Positions 33,001 through 44,697 of a stretch of DNA of 64,000 nucleotides are shown here, piece after piece. A program made the translations under genes and the position numbers. Source of the DNA: Typha latifolia (taxonomy: Eukaryota > Streptophyta > Magnoliopsida > Poales > Typhaceae); the NCBI GenBank assembly GCA_019914945.1, contig CM034103.1, positions 9,486,001 to 9,550,000 of the forward strand. Reading direction: 5' to 3'. Each line of letters starts with the position of its first letter. The stretch's first letter is position 1. Under the pieces are notes generated by a model, which had not been told where the DNA came from, did no database searches, and was given only the letters and a program-made list of their open reading frames with translations.

Positions 33001-33689
33001 ATTCAGTAGAAATGTGAGCTTCTTTAAGTAGGCTATTCAATTGGCCAATCCTCTGATTAGAGCCCGAACTAAAGGTCTACCAAACCTTAAATTAAATCCT
33101 GAATTCCGTAAACAGTACAATCAATTTACATTCTTATATATTTAATCTCAAGAGTATTCCCATATATCTTAATGGCTATTGGGATTCAGATCCTGTGACA
33201 GGAGAGAAGTGAAATACTTCTTGATGGGCCAAAATGGGTCTGTAAAGATGGGTTTGAAGTAATAAGCACAAACACAACTTAATCGAAATTATAGACTAGG
33301 CGAGTCAACCAGTCTTTGACCTGAACTCATTTAAAGCCTTGTTTTTTGTTGGGTCATTGCCACCCATACAACAACGTTAGGGTTATTTGCATTGAAAACT
33401 AATTTGATTTTCGATTTGGCAACATACGGTCTTTTTCGATTTCCTTTGAACATGAGGCTTTTTTCTTATTTTTTTTTTCCAATTTTGTTATTTCTATCAT
33501 TTGATGTATCATTAAATATTGACAAGACACTATAAGAAAGAGCAAAATAGCTCCCTACTTATCTTCTTCATCTTCTACTTTATATGCTAAGAATTCTTTT
33601 TCTTCTTCTTATTCTTTTGCTGCTGCTGCTTCATTTTCTATCTTCTTCTTTTTCTTATCTATTTAAACTACAAGATTCTAATTTAGCAT

Positions 33690-34560
33690 AATTTTAGAAA
33701 AAAAATTCAAAAGATAATCATTCCAAATATTATAAAACTAATTGGATAAAATCAGTTACGTTATGATCTACAACTTTTGTATTCATAGTTTTTTCATATT
33801 AGGAATTTATCTATGACAAAATGAATAATTTCTAGTTGAAAATATAAATTTATGAAGTCCACTCGAAATTTTATACTTAAACGCAAAATTTTATTTTTAA
33901 ACTATAAAATTTTAGTTTAGCAAGGCTTCAGAAAATTATTCAAAAGATAATCATTTGATATCCAAATATTATGAAATTAATTGGATAAAATCGGTGACAT
34001 CATAATCTACAACTTTTATATTTAGAATTTCTTCATATTAGGAATCTATCTATGCAAAAATAAATAATTTGTAGTTTAAATATGAAATTATGAATTACAA
34101 TCAGAATTTCGTACTTAAACTATAAAAATCCAATTTAGCATAGTTTTAGAAAAATATTCAGAAAATAATCATTTGAAGTTAAAATATTATGAAATATTTT
34201 GGGATAAAATCGGTGACATCATGATTTACAACTTTTGTATTCAGATTTTTTTTCAAATTATAAATCTATCTATGGCAAAGCGAATAATTCCTAGTTTTAA
34301 TATGAAATTATGAATTATAGTTAGAATTTCGTACTTAAATGCAGAATTTGCACAGTTTCAAAAAAAATTTAAAAGATAATTATCTGACGTCCAAAACTTA
34401 TGAAAATAATTAGATAAAATCGGTGACATCATAATTTACAATTTTTTTATTTAGAGTTTTTCTATGTTATGAATCTATCTACGGGTGAACGAATAATTCC
34501 TAATTTAAGTACAAAATTCTATATTTAAGTATGAAATTATAACTATAATTTATAAGTTTT
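33690..34560. repeat. Tandem array of about 210-240 bp units (four copies)
   Basis: The phrase GGATAAAATCGGTGACATCA (with variants) recurs at 33744, 33983, 34202 and 34412, spaced 239, 219 and 210 bp. Each is followed by a CTACAACTTTT-like phrase, then 'ATCTATCTATG'. The unit resembles the upstream half of LTR F in intron 1 (17600-17715), so the array is probably an expanded LTR promoter region. Confidence 0.85.
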
Positions 34561-34659
34561 TTAAGTAGATACCGTAATTTATTTGCAGCATAAATTAAGT
34601 TCTATTTTTGAATCATTGATTAAACAATAATTCTAACTATAATTCATATGTTGTTGAAA

Positions 34660-35080
34660 CATTTCTTATTCTTCTACCGCTGCTTCTTCTTTTTTTGTTT
34701 TTTAATTCTTTTTTTCTATACAAGTCTTCTAATCGCTCTTTAATTAATAAAATAAGAGATTAATGGAGATAGTGGTGAGATAATTAGGATTAGTTAAATA
34801 ACAAAAAATATGACTCTATATAATTATGCAATGTATAGAAAGTATATAAAAAAACAACAAAAATTATTTTGCTTTTCTTCTTCTTATGTTGCTGCTGTAT
34901 TTTCTTTCTTATTTTGTCTTCGTTTTGGTTGTTGTTTTTTTTTCCTTTTTTGCTACTACTATTTTTTTTCTATCTCTTAATCTTCTTTTTCTCTATACAA
35001 ATCTCTCTAATTGCTCTTTAATTAATATAGTAAGAGATTAATTAAAGATAATTTAAATAAATAAAATCTCTTAATTAATA
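34660..35080. repeat. Pyrimidine-rich direct repeat
   Basis: Two related segments, at about 34670-34850 and 34870-35080, share CTTCT-rich tracts and then 'tctctttaattaata' with 'taagagatta'. They sit between the forward array and the inverted copy. Confidence 0.6.
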
Positions 35081-35214
35081 TTTTAAAAAAAGAATTTAAT
35101 CTATGTTGCAAATAAATTAAAATATCTATTTAAAAACTATGAATTAATGTCAGAATTTCATACTTAAACTATGAATTTTATACTTATACTATGAATTCTT
35201 TGTTCTGCTGCAGA

Positions 35215-35330
35215 TAGATTTTAAATCTGAAAAAACTCTGAATATAAAAGTTCTAAATTATGATGTCACGGATTTTATCCAATTAGTTTCATAATTTATG
35301 GATATCACATCATTATCTTTTGTCATTTCT
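35215..35330. repeat. Inverted copy of the array unit
   Basis: Read on the minus strand, it carries AATTGGATAAAATCCGTGAC, then CATCATAATTTAGAAC, the same unit as 33690-34560 but reversed. Confidence 0.8.
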
Positions 35331-35459
35331 ATTAGTTAAATAACAAAAAATATGACTCTCTAAGTGTGAAATATGTAAATTCTATAGTGTATTGAGAAAA
35401 CTAACAAAAGTTGTTAATATGTTTTCTTCTTCTTCTTTCTATCTTCTATTTCAACGCAA

Positions 35460-35937
35460 TATACACAATACAAGATGAACATTTCCATAAATAATACAAA
35501 CAAAAATAAGCTAATAATATCATATGCCATAATAAGCCCCAAAATACATATTCATAGACAAATGCAATTGCTCATGTAGAGGTTACAAGCTATCCAGTAT
35601 TATTTACATGAATAAAAGAAATAACAGGAAACAATAAACTAGTTTTTGCTAGGTCTTCCACAGGCTCAAGGAAATCTACTACTCTAAAAATATTTCTACT
35701 GAAAGTGGTGAGCATAAATAACAATATAATACTAGAAAAATATGAATAAGCACATCATGTGTGATCAAAATTAATGCATCAACAGTACCACATACTCATC
35801 ATATTCATCTAATGAGCACACATATTAGCAATCTAAAATATGACATAAATTAATGTAGACTATCATATCCTTAAACTCGAGCTCATATCGAGCTCCGCCC
35901 ATAGATCATGTCAACACTGTACAATAGGACATATATC
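35460..35937 (+). mobile_element. LTR D (Tekay-like), left part
   Basis: Shares wording with the Tekay-like LTR fragments in intron 2 and with its own right part beyond element A (51102-52477). The start was not resolved; a CTTCT near 35441-35450 could be the partner of CTTCT after 52477. Element A inserted at ATATC (35933-35937). Confidence 0.5.
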
Positions 35938-36639
35938 GATATAGGTTCAGGAAAAATCAGAGTGCAACAATCTGAAAGTCAACCAAAATTCTCCTTAGTG
36001 CAGAACTTTTGAGGATATTTGCCAGAGATCTAATCATCCGATAGATCTGTAACTTAGATAGATTGTTTCTCTTAATAAAGATTTCAACGCAACCGAGATC
36101 ACATTGATCGGGCTTGTAGATCAAAAGTTAAGGAGAAAATATTGATTGTGGGTCAGATGGTGGCGTGGGGGTAACGTGAATAATGGAATGGGGAAATAAT
36201 GATTGGGTTTTATGGAATATGGTGGCTATGGTAGTGGGTAGAGCGTTAAGCTAGACGAAGGAGAAGAGAGTGGACCGATCCTTGAGAGACAAAGGGGCCT
36301 GATCAGATTGAGGGAGGAAGAAGACGACATCCAAGATTAGATGTCGTTGGAGGAAAGAGAGAGTTGGGAAGGAAACTTTAATATTTCATCAATAATCCTC
36401 AATTAGGTTGCCTTCCACATATTTAGAGGCTAATTTATCAAAAAAATAATGAAAAGATAACCCTAAGATAATTAAAAGATATCCCTAATATAATGTAATT
36501 TGTAGATTGTGTTCAAACGCGAATTTTGTGTTTTCTATCGTTGCAAATGTGTGCAGGCATTCAAACGCATTAAAGTTCTCTATTTTTGCACAAGCATTTG
36601 AATGCGACTGCCAAAAATTCTCCAAAAATCTTATTCTTC

Positions 36640-37760
36640 TGATACGATTCGGACTTCACCGACGTCGTCTCGAGCATGGGTTCACTTTAGGAGTGTTTTT
36701 ATTTCATGTTTTAGTGTTTAATTTCCATTAAAATAAGTTTTCTATAAGTCGCGTTCAAACGCGGGTGGAGTGAGTTCGAACGCAATTTGTGAATGGGGTT
36801 GTGAACGTGGAGAAGAGAATGTACTGTGCGTTCAAATGCGGTGCGTTCGAAAGCACTGTGAACGCCTGCATCGCGTTCGCAAATACCGACAAGCACGTTC
36901 GATCACGCGTTCGAACGCCTGCATCGCGTTCGCAAATCCAGAAGAGCTAATTCGATGCGTTCGAACGCGGTCGGGCGAGTTCGAACGCGGTCGACGAAAA
37001 TTGTGTTTTAGGGTTAATGTGAGTTGTTGGTTAGCCTATAAAAGGATGTGTAGGGCAACCAAAATCGGTATTGATTATTGAGATTGAGTTTTGCCTTGCC
37101 TCCTTCGTCTTCTTCGCTCCCGTTCTCTCAATCCCCGGCGACGCCGCTTCTAACCTCGCTCGTCTGGCTAATCACCCTAGTCCCTTAGGGGTGGCCCTCT
37201 TCTCCCCCTTCGTCCAATCTATCCAACACTTGCCCTAATCCTTCCATCAACCACAACCGTTCCACCATCACTTTTCACCAGTGCCACCACATTAACGCCG
37301 GTCCACCACCATCCACCATTACCTAGGATCTCGTGCCTCCATCCACGAATCCAAAACAGAGCATCCTGACGTTCGGCCACTAAACGAACGATATCTCGAG
37401 ATCCCCAACTCCGATTCGCCTGTAACTAGATTTGTTGGAAATCTCTTTTACGAGGCTACAACATATCAAAATCTCACGTCGATCCGACGGCAGAATATTT
37501 CGGGATCTTATTTCAAAGTTCCGTGCAAGATCTAGTCCAGATCTGAGAATTAGAAAAGATCGATCTTTAGCCCTAAAGAAGAGATCGTATCAAGCTGGTA
37601 TCAGAGCCTTAGCCCCAAAGAGAAGATCGTATCAAGCTGGTATCAGAGCCTTAGCCCCAAAGAGAAGATCGTATCAATCTGGTATCAGAGCTCCATAGCC
37701 AGAGGTGTGATCGTATCAATCTGGTATCAGAGCCTTAGCCCCAAAGAGAAGATCGTATCA
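36640..37760 (+). mobile_element. Element C: LTR with four tandem 42-bp U5/primer-site units (1,121 bp)
   Basis: Inserted in the 3' LTR of A with exact target duplication TCTTC (36635-36639 and 37761-37765). It starts TGATACGATTC and ends GATCGTATCA. The sequence to 37592 reads as one LTR: palindrome cluster (36752-36990), TATA box CCTATAAAAGG (37035-37045), leader, and end GATCGTATCA. After it come four 42-bp units, each with TGGTATCAGAG and ending GATCGTATCA. There is no coding region. Its orientation is opposite to A. Confidence 0.88.
37593..37760 (+). repeat. 4 x 42-bp tandem repeat of primer site plus LTR end
   Basis: Units at 37593-37634, 37635-37676, 37677-37718 and 37719-37760. Units 1, 2 and 4 carry TGGTATCAGAGCC, then TTAGCCCCAAAGAG and GATCGTATCA. 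Unit 3 diverges in the middle (TCCATAGCCAGAGG). Each repeats the tRNA-Met primer site followed by the LTR terminus, and the last unit ends exactly at the target duplication. Confidence 0.95.
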
Positions 37761-37857
37761 TCTTCCCAAAACAAAAGCTATTTCTAAAATAAAAAAATAA
37801 ACAAAGTCATAACTAGCTTGAATCGTACTAGCCCACCATGCTTCCTCCACCTTGCCC

Positions 37858-38476
37858 TTAAGGTGTGAAGTCGGGAAATTGATCAACGATCTCGGACTCA
37901 GGCTCCCATGATGCCTCATCAGATGGTTTGCCCAACCATTCAACCAAGATCTCTATCTCTAACCTTGAACCATGTCTCCTCCGTTGTCGTGCTAGTACCT
38001 GTATCGGCTCCACTTGTTGCAATTCCTTCTCGGGTTCCGGAAGGACTGAACCTGCAACTTGATCTAACCCAATCCTCACTTTCGGTAATGAAACATGGAA
38101 CACTGGATGTACTCTAGACTCTTCTGGTAGCTCAAGCTTGTAAGCGACTTGTCTAATACGTTCACAAACTCGAAATGGACTAAAAAATTTAAATGCCAAT
38201 TTTTGGTTTTGAATTGGACGCAAGGTGATTTGAAGATAGAGCTAAGCTCATACAAACACCATGTCGCCCACACTAAACTCCTTCTCGCGATGACTAATCA
38301 TACATTTGTTTCATCCGATTTTGAGCTGCTCTTATATGCATCTCCAACCTCCTAAGAGTAGCATCACGATCCATCAATGCCATATCAACCTCAGTCTGTT
38401 CTGACAAAGCTGCTAAATCATACGCCTGTAATGCAGGTACCACCCATCCATAGACTACCTTAAGTGGGGTCATGAC
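37858..38476 (-). pseudogene. Element A integrase C-terminus and chromodomain
   Basis: In minus sense the sequence downstream of the solo LTR reads TPLKVVYGWVVPALQAYD, then RDATLRRLEMHIRAAQNRMK (38295-38470), the end of integrase with the GPY-type region. In another frame SRVHPVFHVSLPKVR, then EILVEWLGKP and EASWEPESEIVDQFPDF (37858-38120) form a chromodomain tail. That tail has the conserved LVxWxGxPxxEATWE pattern and identifies A as a chromovirus. A frameshift separates the two parts near 38220. Confidence 0.9.
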
Positions 38477-41405
38477 TGTAGTGTGGCCGACCTCGTCACT
38501 TGCTCGGTCAGCTGCCGCGGCGGGCCCCACCTTGCCGCCACCACCGACTTCCCTCTCCCCACCGCCTCTCTTACTCTCTTTTACTTCTCTCCACTCTCTC
38601 CCTTTTGGTCTCTCTCTCACTCTCCTCTCTCTCTCTCAAACTCTCTTTCTCCCTCTCTCTAACTACTACCATCGCCGCCCCACCGATAAGGTCTCTCACT
38701 TCTCTTTTCTTTTCCCTCCCTCCCCCCCCCCCCCCTCTCTCTCTCCCTCTCTCTCTCGCACGCTAATACCCGAGCTCATGCTCATCGGAGCTGAGCCGCT
38801 GGCTGGCTAGCAGCGGCCGGTGCCTTTTCTACCATCCCGGGTCCTCAACCCCCTCCATCCTCTCCTCCCTTCTCTTCTTCTTCTTCTTCTTCTTCTTCTT
38901 TCTTCTTTCGTTTTCTTTATCTTCCTCAGCTTCTTCTCCTTCTCTTTCTGCATAGTGCTGGACTCAGCCCAACACTATAGCAGGCAGTACTGGGCTCAGC
39001 CCAGCACTGATGGTAGTGTCTTAATTAATTAATTAATTTAATTAATTATTTTATTGATATTATTTATTTAGACTTTTCTTTCTTAATTAATGCAAATAGA
39101 TTATTTAGATATTAATTATTTTAATAACAATATATATTCTTCAATATGTTTATTATTAATTATAATTTGTATAATTAATGATTAATTAGGTATAAATATA
39201 GGTAATACTTATATTTATTTATTTATTTATATCTCTATTTAGATTAATATATAGATTTATAAATTATAATTATCAAATGTGTAGAATAAGATACATTTTA
39301 AGTAATTCTAATAGTTTATTATACATTATTATTTTGTAACAAATAGAATACTATGCACGTATTTATTTATTTATTATTTAATAAAGTAATGGCTACATAG
39401 TCCCTAATTAATCAAGATATAATTTAATTATAATTAGGTTTTTATCTATATTTATATTTTTATTTATAATTAAAAATCTAGCTAGTTATAAAGATAAGTA
39501 GAAATTCTAAAGCCTAATAAATCATCATATATTACATGAATAGATTTTAATTAGGTGAACGGCTAACTTCATGCTACTTAAATATTTTCAGATCCTGAAC
39601 CCCTTATTTTAGGCCCCGTGGACCCTATTAGGACGAGTTGTCGCTCGGTTGCCAGATGTGACGGATACGTGAGTTGTGTCTTTTGATTAGATGTGAGTAG
39701 TCTTATCTCCTAGACGTCTTTCTCAAATTAGGATATATTATATCTTATATACATGCATGTTTTGGCCTTCAGCATGATAATATAACTTTATCTAGAGATG
39801 ATTATAGACGAGCATATTTTTTTCATGCATGTGATTAGGCTGATCTTGGATATGAGTATAATGATGATAAATAGAGATGATTATACTGTTATAATTTTAT
39901 ACCGAGATAATCTCTAGCATGAGTGTGCATGTGATAGACTAGGAAGAGTACACATGTGTTAGATATATGGTTGAAGACTATATTGCATCATCTTTCCTTT
40001 GATTCTTGTTCCACCTAAATTCCCGTTATGCATTGACTTGTTATCGTACTGAATATATGCATATGATCTGTCATTTAGAAGGAAAATATAAAATCTAATT
40101 GATAGGATAGTTGATAGAAAGCGTGAGGATACCCGAGTGGGTGCAAGGGTTAGGACGCGCTTGGTAGATGATTGATCGCTCGACATAGTCGCGATCTTGT
40201 GGCCTTACATCTGAGGTCGTGAGTCTGTGTACGCAGCAGATATTCGAACACATATCGTTCGCAAGGGCATATGTGGCAAGTTATCCTCACGAAATTTCTA
40301 TCAGCTAGAAGGGTGCCCGGTCTGGATGGATGTTGATACCCTTAGTAGATGGTAGGGTATGATTATATTTGAGATACTACTTGCGAATGGCAGAGTATGC
40401 TCTAAGCCTTCAGGCATAATGTTGAGACTAGGTATCAGGTGTTGACTATGCATAGTGGTCTAGTATGATGATAACATATAGAGCTGACATTGATGACTGA
40501 GATGTTGAGAAATGCATATGATTTCATTATCATTTGATTACCTGATTATTGAGTGGTCAATATACATTATATATGGTTGCATTTGATATCATAGCATGGT
40601 CATGGTCGGCATACATCATGTGTCATATTTGAGAGAGAGTTATGATGATAGTATGATATAGAGATTTGTTTACTTATTATCGAAAATTATATACTTTTAT
40701 CAATTATGACATATTATCTACATTTTAATTATATATTATTGAGGTTACATTCATACACTCGTTCATGACATGATGCTCTTTTTGATTCATATTATCGAGT
40801 ACATGATTTACTCTTTGTTTAGCTTCACTGATTCGGGGTAAGGTTTATTCACTGAGCCTTTTGCTCATGACTCTCTTTATTTCTTTTCTAACTCCCATAG
40901 ATAATATGGTATGTGATACCGACTTGAGATATCCCGAGGAGATATTTTAGAAAGATGAGGTGAGCTATAGACGTGAGATGGTATAGAAGATAGTTTAACC
41001 AGATATTGAGTTGTACCATTATTTGATATTTGTACTTCATTACATAAATGATAATTAGTATAATATATGTTAGATTATAGTGTACTCGTGTATCAGTTGT
41101 TTAGTTGTATTTTGATGGTTTGTCGTGGCCTATGTGGGTCCTGCCAAATTAATTAGTGGTCTAGTGTATATTATTGTGGATCTGGATATTCTTATGTTAA
41201 CAAGTTTATTTGGTTAATAGTATGATTTATTTAGTGATGAATTATGTGATCATAGATAGGTTAGTAAGTTTTATTTGATGATGTCATGATTATATGTGCA
41301 CAGGAGTATTTGTGCGTGACGGGCCCCGCTTGGCCTGTCGCATGTGCGGACGTGCCGTGTGGGCGCGTGGGCGTGCACATACCCATGCTGGGCGGGGGCG
41401 TTACA
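38477..41405 (-). mobile_element. Solo LTR E, Del/Tekay type (2,929 bp)
   Basis: Inserted in the integrase of element A with exact 5-bp duplication ATGAC (38472-38476 and 41406-41410). On the minus strand it begins TGTAACGCCCCC, the usual start of Del/Tekay LTRs, and ends CCACACTACA. It contains a pyrimidine tract and poly-C run (38570-38760), a CTT repeat (38876-38902), repeated GGCTCAGCCCAGCACTG-like words (38960-39010) and a long AT-rich middle. No primer site or coding domain is present, so it is a solo LTR left by recombination. The many open frames here are not genes. Confidence 0.92.
38876..38902. repeat. (CTT)n microsatellite in solo LTR E
   Basis: About nine CTT units, near a CT-rich and poly-C tract at 38720-38760. 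Confidence 0.85.
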
Positions 41406-41410
41406 ATGAC

Positions 41411-42140
41411 GGTGCTGCTGTGATGAGAAGTGTCATACGACCACTCAGCCCATGGAAGATACTCCAATCAGCGTTTAGGATGATCATCGGCAAAACATCG
41501 AAGGTATTGCTCAATTTCCTGATTAACCACCTCTATTTGTCCGTCAGTTTGTGGGTGGTATACCGAACTCAAGTTCAATTTGGTGCCCTACAATTTGACG
41601 TATTCAGTCCAAAACTCGCTGATGAATATACAATCACAATTCGAAATAATTGAGCGAGGCATCCCATGAAGTTTGGTGACATTTTGGATGAAACATTTAG
41701 TTACCAATATGGCAGAAAAAGGGTACGCCGAGGCTAAAAAATGGGTGTATTTACTCAACCTGTCCACCACCACAAAGATAACGAAATACCCACACACCAA
41801 TGGCAACCCCTCTATGAAATCCATAGAGCTATTATCCCAAACACGATCCGGTACCGGCAAGGGTTGTAGAAGTCCAGTGGGCTTCAAGGTCTCTGTCTTT
41901 GCTCTTTGACACGTCATGCACGCCCTCACGTGTGCCTTGACGTCCTTCTTCATTCCGGCCCATGTACAGCTATAAGATAGCCTCTTGTAAGTCCTTAGAA
42001 CACCTTCATGACCTGCTTTAGGGGTGTTGTGGAAGTGTTTCAGTAGTTTGGACCACAATGATAGATCCGTGGGCACCCGGGTACACCCATGGTCAAGCAA
42101 TAAATCATCTTTGTCCTCTATCTCGGGATGATGTTCTAGA
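41411..42140 (-). pseudogene. Element A integrase (zinc-binding and catalytic core)
   Basis: The minus frame at 41588-42100 has HFHNTPKAGHEGVLRTYKRL, then VRACMTCQRAK, the HHCC zinc-binding part (H...H...CxxC). The core DFIEGLPLVCGYFVIFVVVD and then RLSKYTHF holds the first catalytic Asp. The run ILVTKCFIQNVTKLHGMPRS, then IISNCDCIF, has Asn-Cys in place of the usual SDRD second Asp block. Continuation 41411-41587 includes PWAEWSYDTSHHSST, broken by solo LTR E. The changed second catalytic site and the insertion make it inactive. Confidence 0.88.
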
Positions 42141-43205
42141 TCGGCTCAAATCTCCTTCAATAACTCCCTTATGCACGGGTCAACGACACTTGTGCTTCTC
42201 AATAACTTTCTATTTCCACTCCAAATGCATCACATTCAACAACAAACTCTCTCTGGAAATCTGGCAACTCCAAAACTAAGGCTGAAATCATAGCAGATTT
42301 TACTTCCTCAAAGGCAATCGTCGCCTTGTCGCTCCACAGAAAGAAATCCTTCCTCAAAAGGGTGGTGAGTGGTGCTGCAATTTTACTATACCGAGCAACA
42401 AATCTGCGGTAGTAAGCTGTTAATAGAAAGAACCCATGCAGCTCATGGAAATTCCTCAGAATTGGCTAATTGGTTATACTCTTCACCTTGCTTGGATCAG
42501 CTGCTACACCTTCTACTGAAAATGATATGCCCCAAGTATTCCACTTTTCTCTCACACCACAAATATTTAAATATCTCGACTTTTAAATAGTTTTCTTCAA
42601 GCAACTTTAGCACTTCTTGTAAATATTTCAAATGATCTTCAAAACTTCTACTATACACCAAGATATCATCAAAGAACACCAACACATACCAGCATAAGAG
42701 TGGCTTGAATATGTCATTCATTAAGCTTTGAAATGTTGCTGAGGTGTTGGTCAATCCGAAGGGTATGACAGAAACTCTAATGACCATCATGAGTTCGAAA
42801 AGTTGTTTTGTGCACGTCTTCGGGATATCGGATTTGGTGATATCCAGCTCTAAGGTCCAATTTGCTGAAATAAGAAGCCCCCATCAATTCGTCCAATAAC
42901 TCTTCTATCACTGGTATTAGGTACCGGTCCTTGACGGTTATGGCATTGAGTGTTCGGTAGTCGACACAAAAATGCCACGAACCATCCTTTTTGCACACAA
43001 GCAAAATCGGTGAGGTGTAAGCACTATTGTTGGGTTGAATGATTACTAGTTCAAGCATCTCGGCAACCAGCTTTGTTATCTCTTCTTTTTGTATATGAGG
43101 ATACCGATATGGTCGTACATTAGCCGGCTCAGCTTCTAGTACAACGGCTATCTTGTGGTATAAATTTTTGCATGACAACAATCCTTGTGGCTCTTCAAAC
43201 AACAT
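42141..43205 (-). pseudogene. Element A reverse transcriptase and truncated RNase H
   Basis: In minus sense: RYPHIQKEEITKLVAEML, CVDYRTLNAITVKDRY and [20 protein letters not shown], then LDLRAGYHQIR (42777-43130). After a frameshift come FGLTNTSATFQSLMNDIF and [13 protein letters not shown] with the catalytic DD pair (42497-42790), then KVEYLGHII. The RNase H begins (FVVECDA near 42230) and is lost at once, as integrase follows without the rest of the domain. Domain order is that of Ty3/gypsy. Confidence 0.9.
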
Positions 43206-43520
43206 AGAGAATTCAGATAATAATCATAACAATTCTTAGGGTTTACCCAAGCTTAATGGAGGCCCCATTTCTGATGGAGATATCTGAAAGAGATAGGCCA
43301 ACTCTCTTGGTTGTGGTAGCCCCGCCATATGTTGCAATATAGGGTTAGATTGTGTTTTCACCCCATTTAGCCGCACCACCTTACCATTTCTCCTAAATGT
43401 CATCTACATGTCACGAAAATCAAATCTCATCGGTCCTAGGCTTTGTAACCACTGAGTACCCAGGACAAAATCAACACCCTGCAAGGTAAGTGGATACACA
43501 TCAATAATCAATTCATGTCC

Positions 43521-43967
43521 TTAGACCCAAATTTTCACTCGGTGACACAAACAATCAGCTTTTAATTTTGTTCCATCGCCAATTGCTACCTCAAATGCAT
43601 TGGTCGGCTCCGCATCCAACCCAATCCTACTCAGCAAGCGCTCATCTATAAAGTTATGCGTGCTTCCCGAATCAATGAGGATGTGCACGTGGTGCTTCTT
43701 GACCAACCTGTCTACCCGAAGTGTCTTTGGTGCAGCGATTTCAGAGTAGGCGTGCATTAAAATTTCGACTTGGATATCCTTCTCTTCATATGCCTCTAAG
43801 GCCTCCTCAAGAAGCTCTTCCACAATCTCTTCCTGGACCAAATCCTCCTCTGGATCATCTTGACCATCAATTAACATGACATTCCCCGTTGCTTTGGCGC
43901 ACCGATGACAGGTCGTGAAACGTTCATCGCATCTAAAGCATAGGCCTTTTGCCCTCCGCTCTTCCAC
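43521..43967 (-). pseudogene. Element A gag zinc knuckle and aspartic protease
   Basis: A 148-residue open frame in minus sense. CFRCDERFTTCHRC is a chromovirus-type CCHC knuckle, followed by an acidic linker and HILIDSGSTHNFID with the protease DSG catalytic triplet. AIGDGTKLKADCLC follows, the flap-side pattern (V-x-N-G-x-x-L-x-C). This is the best preserved part of A. Confidence 0.9.
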
Positions 43968-44388
43968 CTAGGTAGCTATGAGAGTTTGGATAGGAGCTCT
44001 ATAGTTCCCCTTCACATCATTGGAAGGCCTGAGTGGAGCTCTCAGTCCTAGATTTTCAGTAGCCAACTTCAAAGTTGTTGTAATACCAATTGCTTCAACT
44101 GGGTAGTAAGGTTGTCACGGTTCTCGGATGGGCCATGAGATTTTGCCTTAGTTCCTCAAGCCCTAGTGCTTCCTCTCCATAATGATCGCGTCCTTGTATG
44201 CTTCCTCTAAGGTTCTTGGATGCAAGGCTTCAACATTAACATCTGCTCACAATTCACTTCGCAGCTCAGCTAAGAAGTTAGATCTTAGCAAGGCGTCCGA
44301 CTATGGTGGATCACAACGTGCACTAATCCGATTGAACTCTTCTTGGTATGTTATTACTGTAGTTCACTACACCATCTTTGTGAGGAGA
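43968..44388 (-). pseudogene. Element A gag, C-terminal part
   Basis: Minus-sense reading gives YQEEFN, then SDALLRSNFLAELRSELCAD and VNVEALHPRTLEEAYKDAII, the retrotransposon gag domain tail (F-x-x-G-L-x-x-E-L). Stops are present. It is cut at GGAGA (44384-44388) by element B, and the upstream part resumes at 49422. Confidence 0.8.
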
Positions 44389-44399
44389 TGATAGGCTCT

Positions 44400-44560
44400 G
44401 ATACCAATTGATGGGTTCTACGGTACCAAAAGATAGGCTTTGATTCCAATTGATAGGTTACGATACTAATTGATAGTCTCTAATACTGATTGATATCCTA
44501 ACCTATCAATTGGTATCAGAGCCTATCTTTTGGTACCATAAACCCATCAATTGGTTTTAG
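44400..44560. repeat. Inverted repeat in element B 3' LTR
   Basis: Arms 44400-44460 and 44499-44560 pair over about 60 bp with a few mismatches around a 38-bp loop. The right arm carries TTGGTATCAGAGCC, the primer-site word, and the left arm its complement. Confidence 0.88.
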
Positions 44561-44697
44561 AACCTATCAATTTTTTTTGGTAAGAAATCAATATTCGAAT
44601 AGCATAATGATTTTGGCTGTCATCCACACCTTTATAGAGGCTAGCTAATAAGCCAAAATAATAATTATTAACCCTAATTCTAGTAGACTCTCATAGA

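Larger units (their letters stand above)
35938..37830 (-). repeat. Element A 3' LTR, interrupted by element C
   Basis: Matches 50318-51101 along 35938-36639 and 37766-37830. Its own length is about 767 bp after removing C and one copy of TCTTC. TATA-like CCTCTAAATATGTGG (minus sense) lies at 36416-36430. Confidence 0.9.

Noticed and set aside
33690..34560. Regularly spaced repeats considered as a CRISPR-like array
   Set aside because: Plant nuclear DNA, and the units are 210-240 bp and match an LTR. There are no short repeats with unique spacers.
36770..37698. + strand open frames of 88-103 codons
   Set aside because: They are made by the palindrome cluster and the 42-bp repeats in element C.
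37593..37760. tRNA gene suggested by repeated TGGTATCAGAGCC
   Set aside because: These are primer-binding words complementary to a tRNA 3' end. No cloverleaf or A/B boxes are present.
38472..39032. Ser/Leu/Pro-rich + strand open frames
   Set aside because: They lie in the pyrimidine-rich end of solo LTR E and reflect base composition only.
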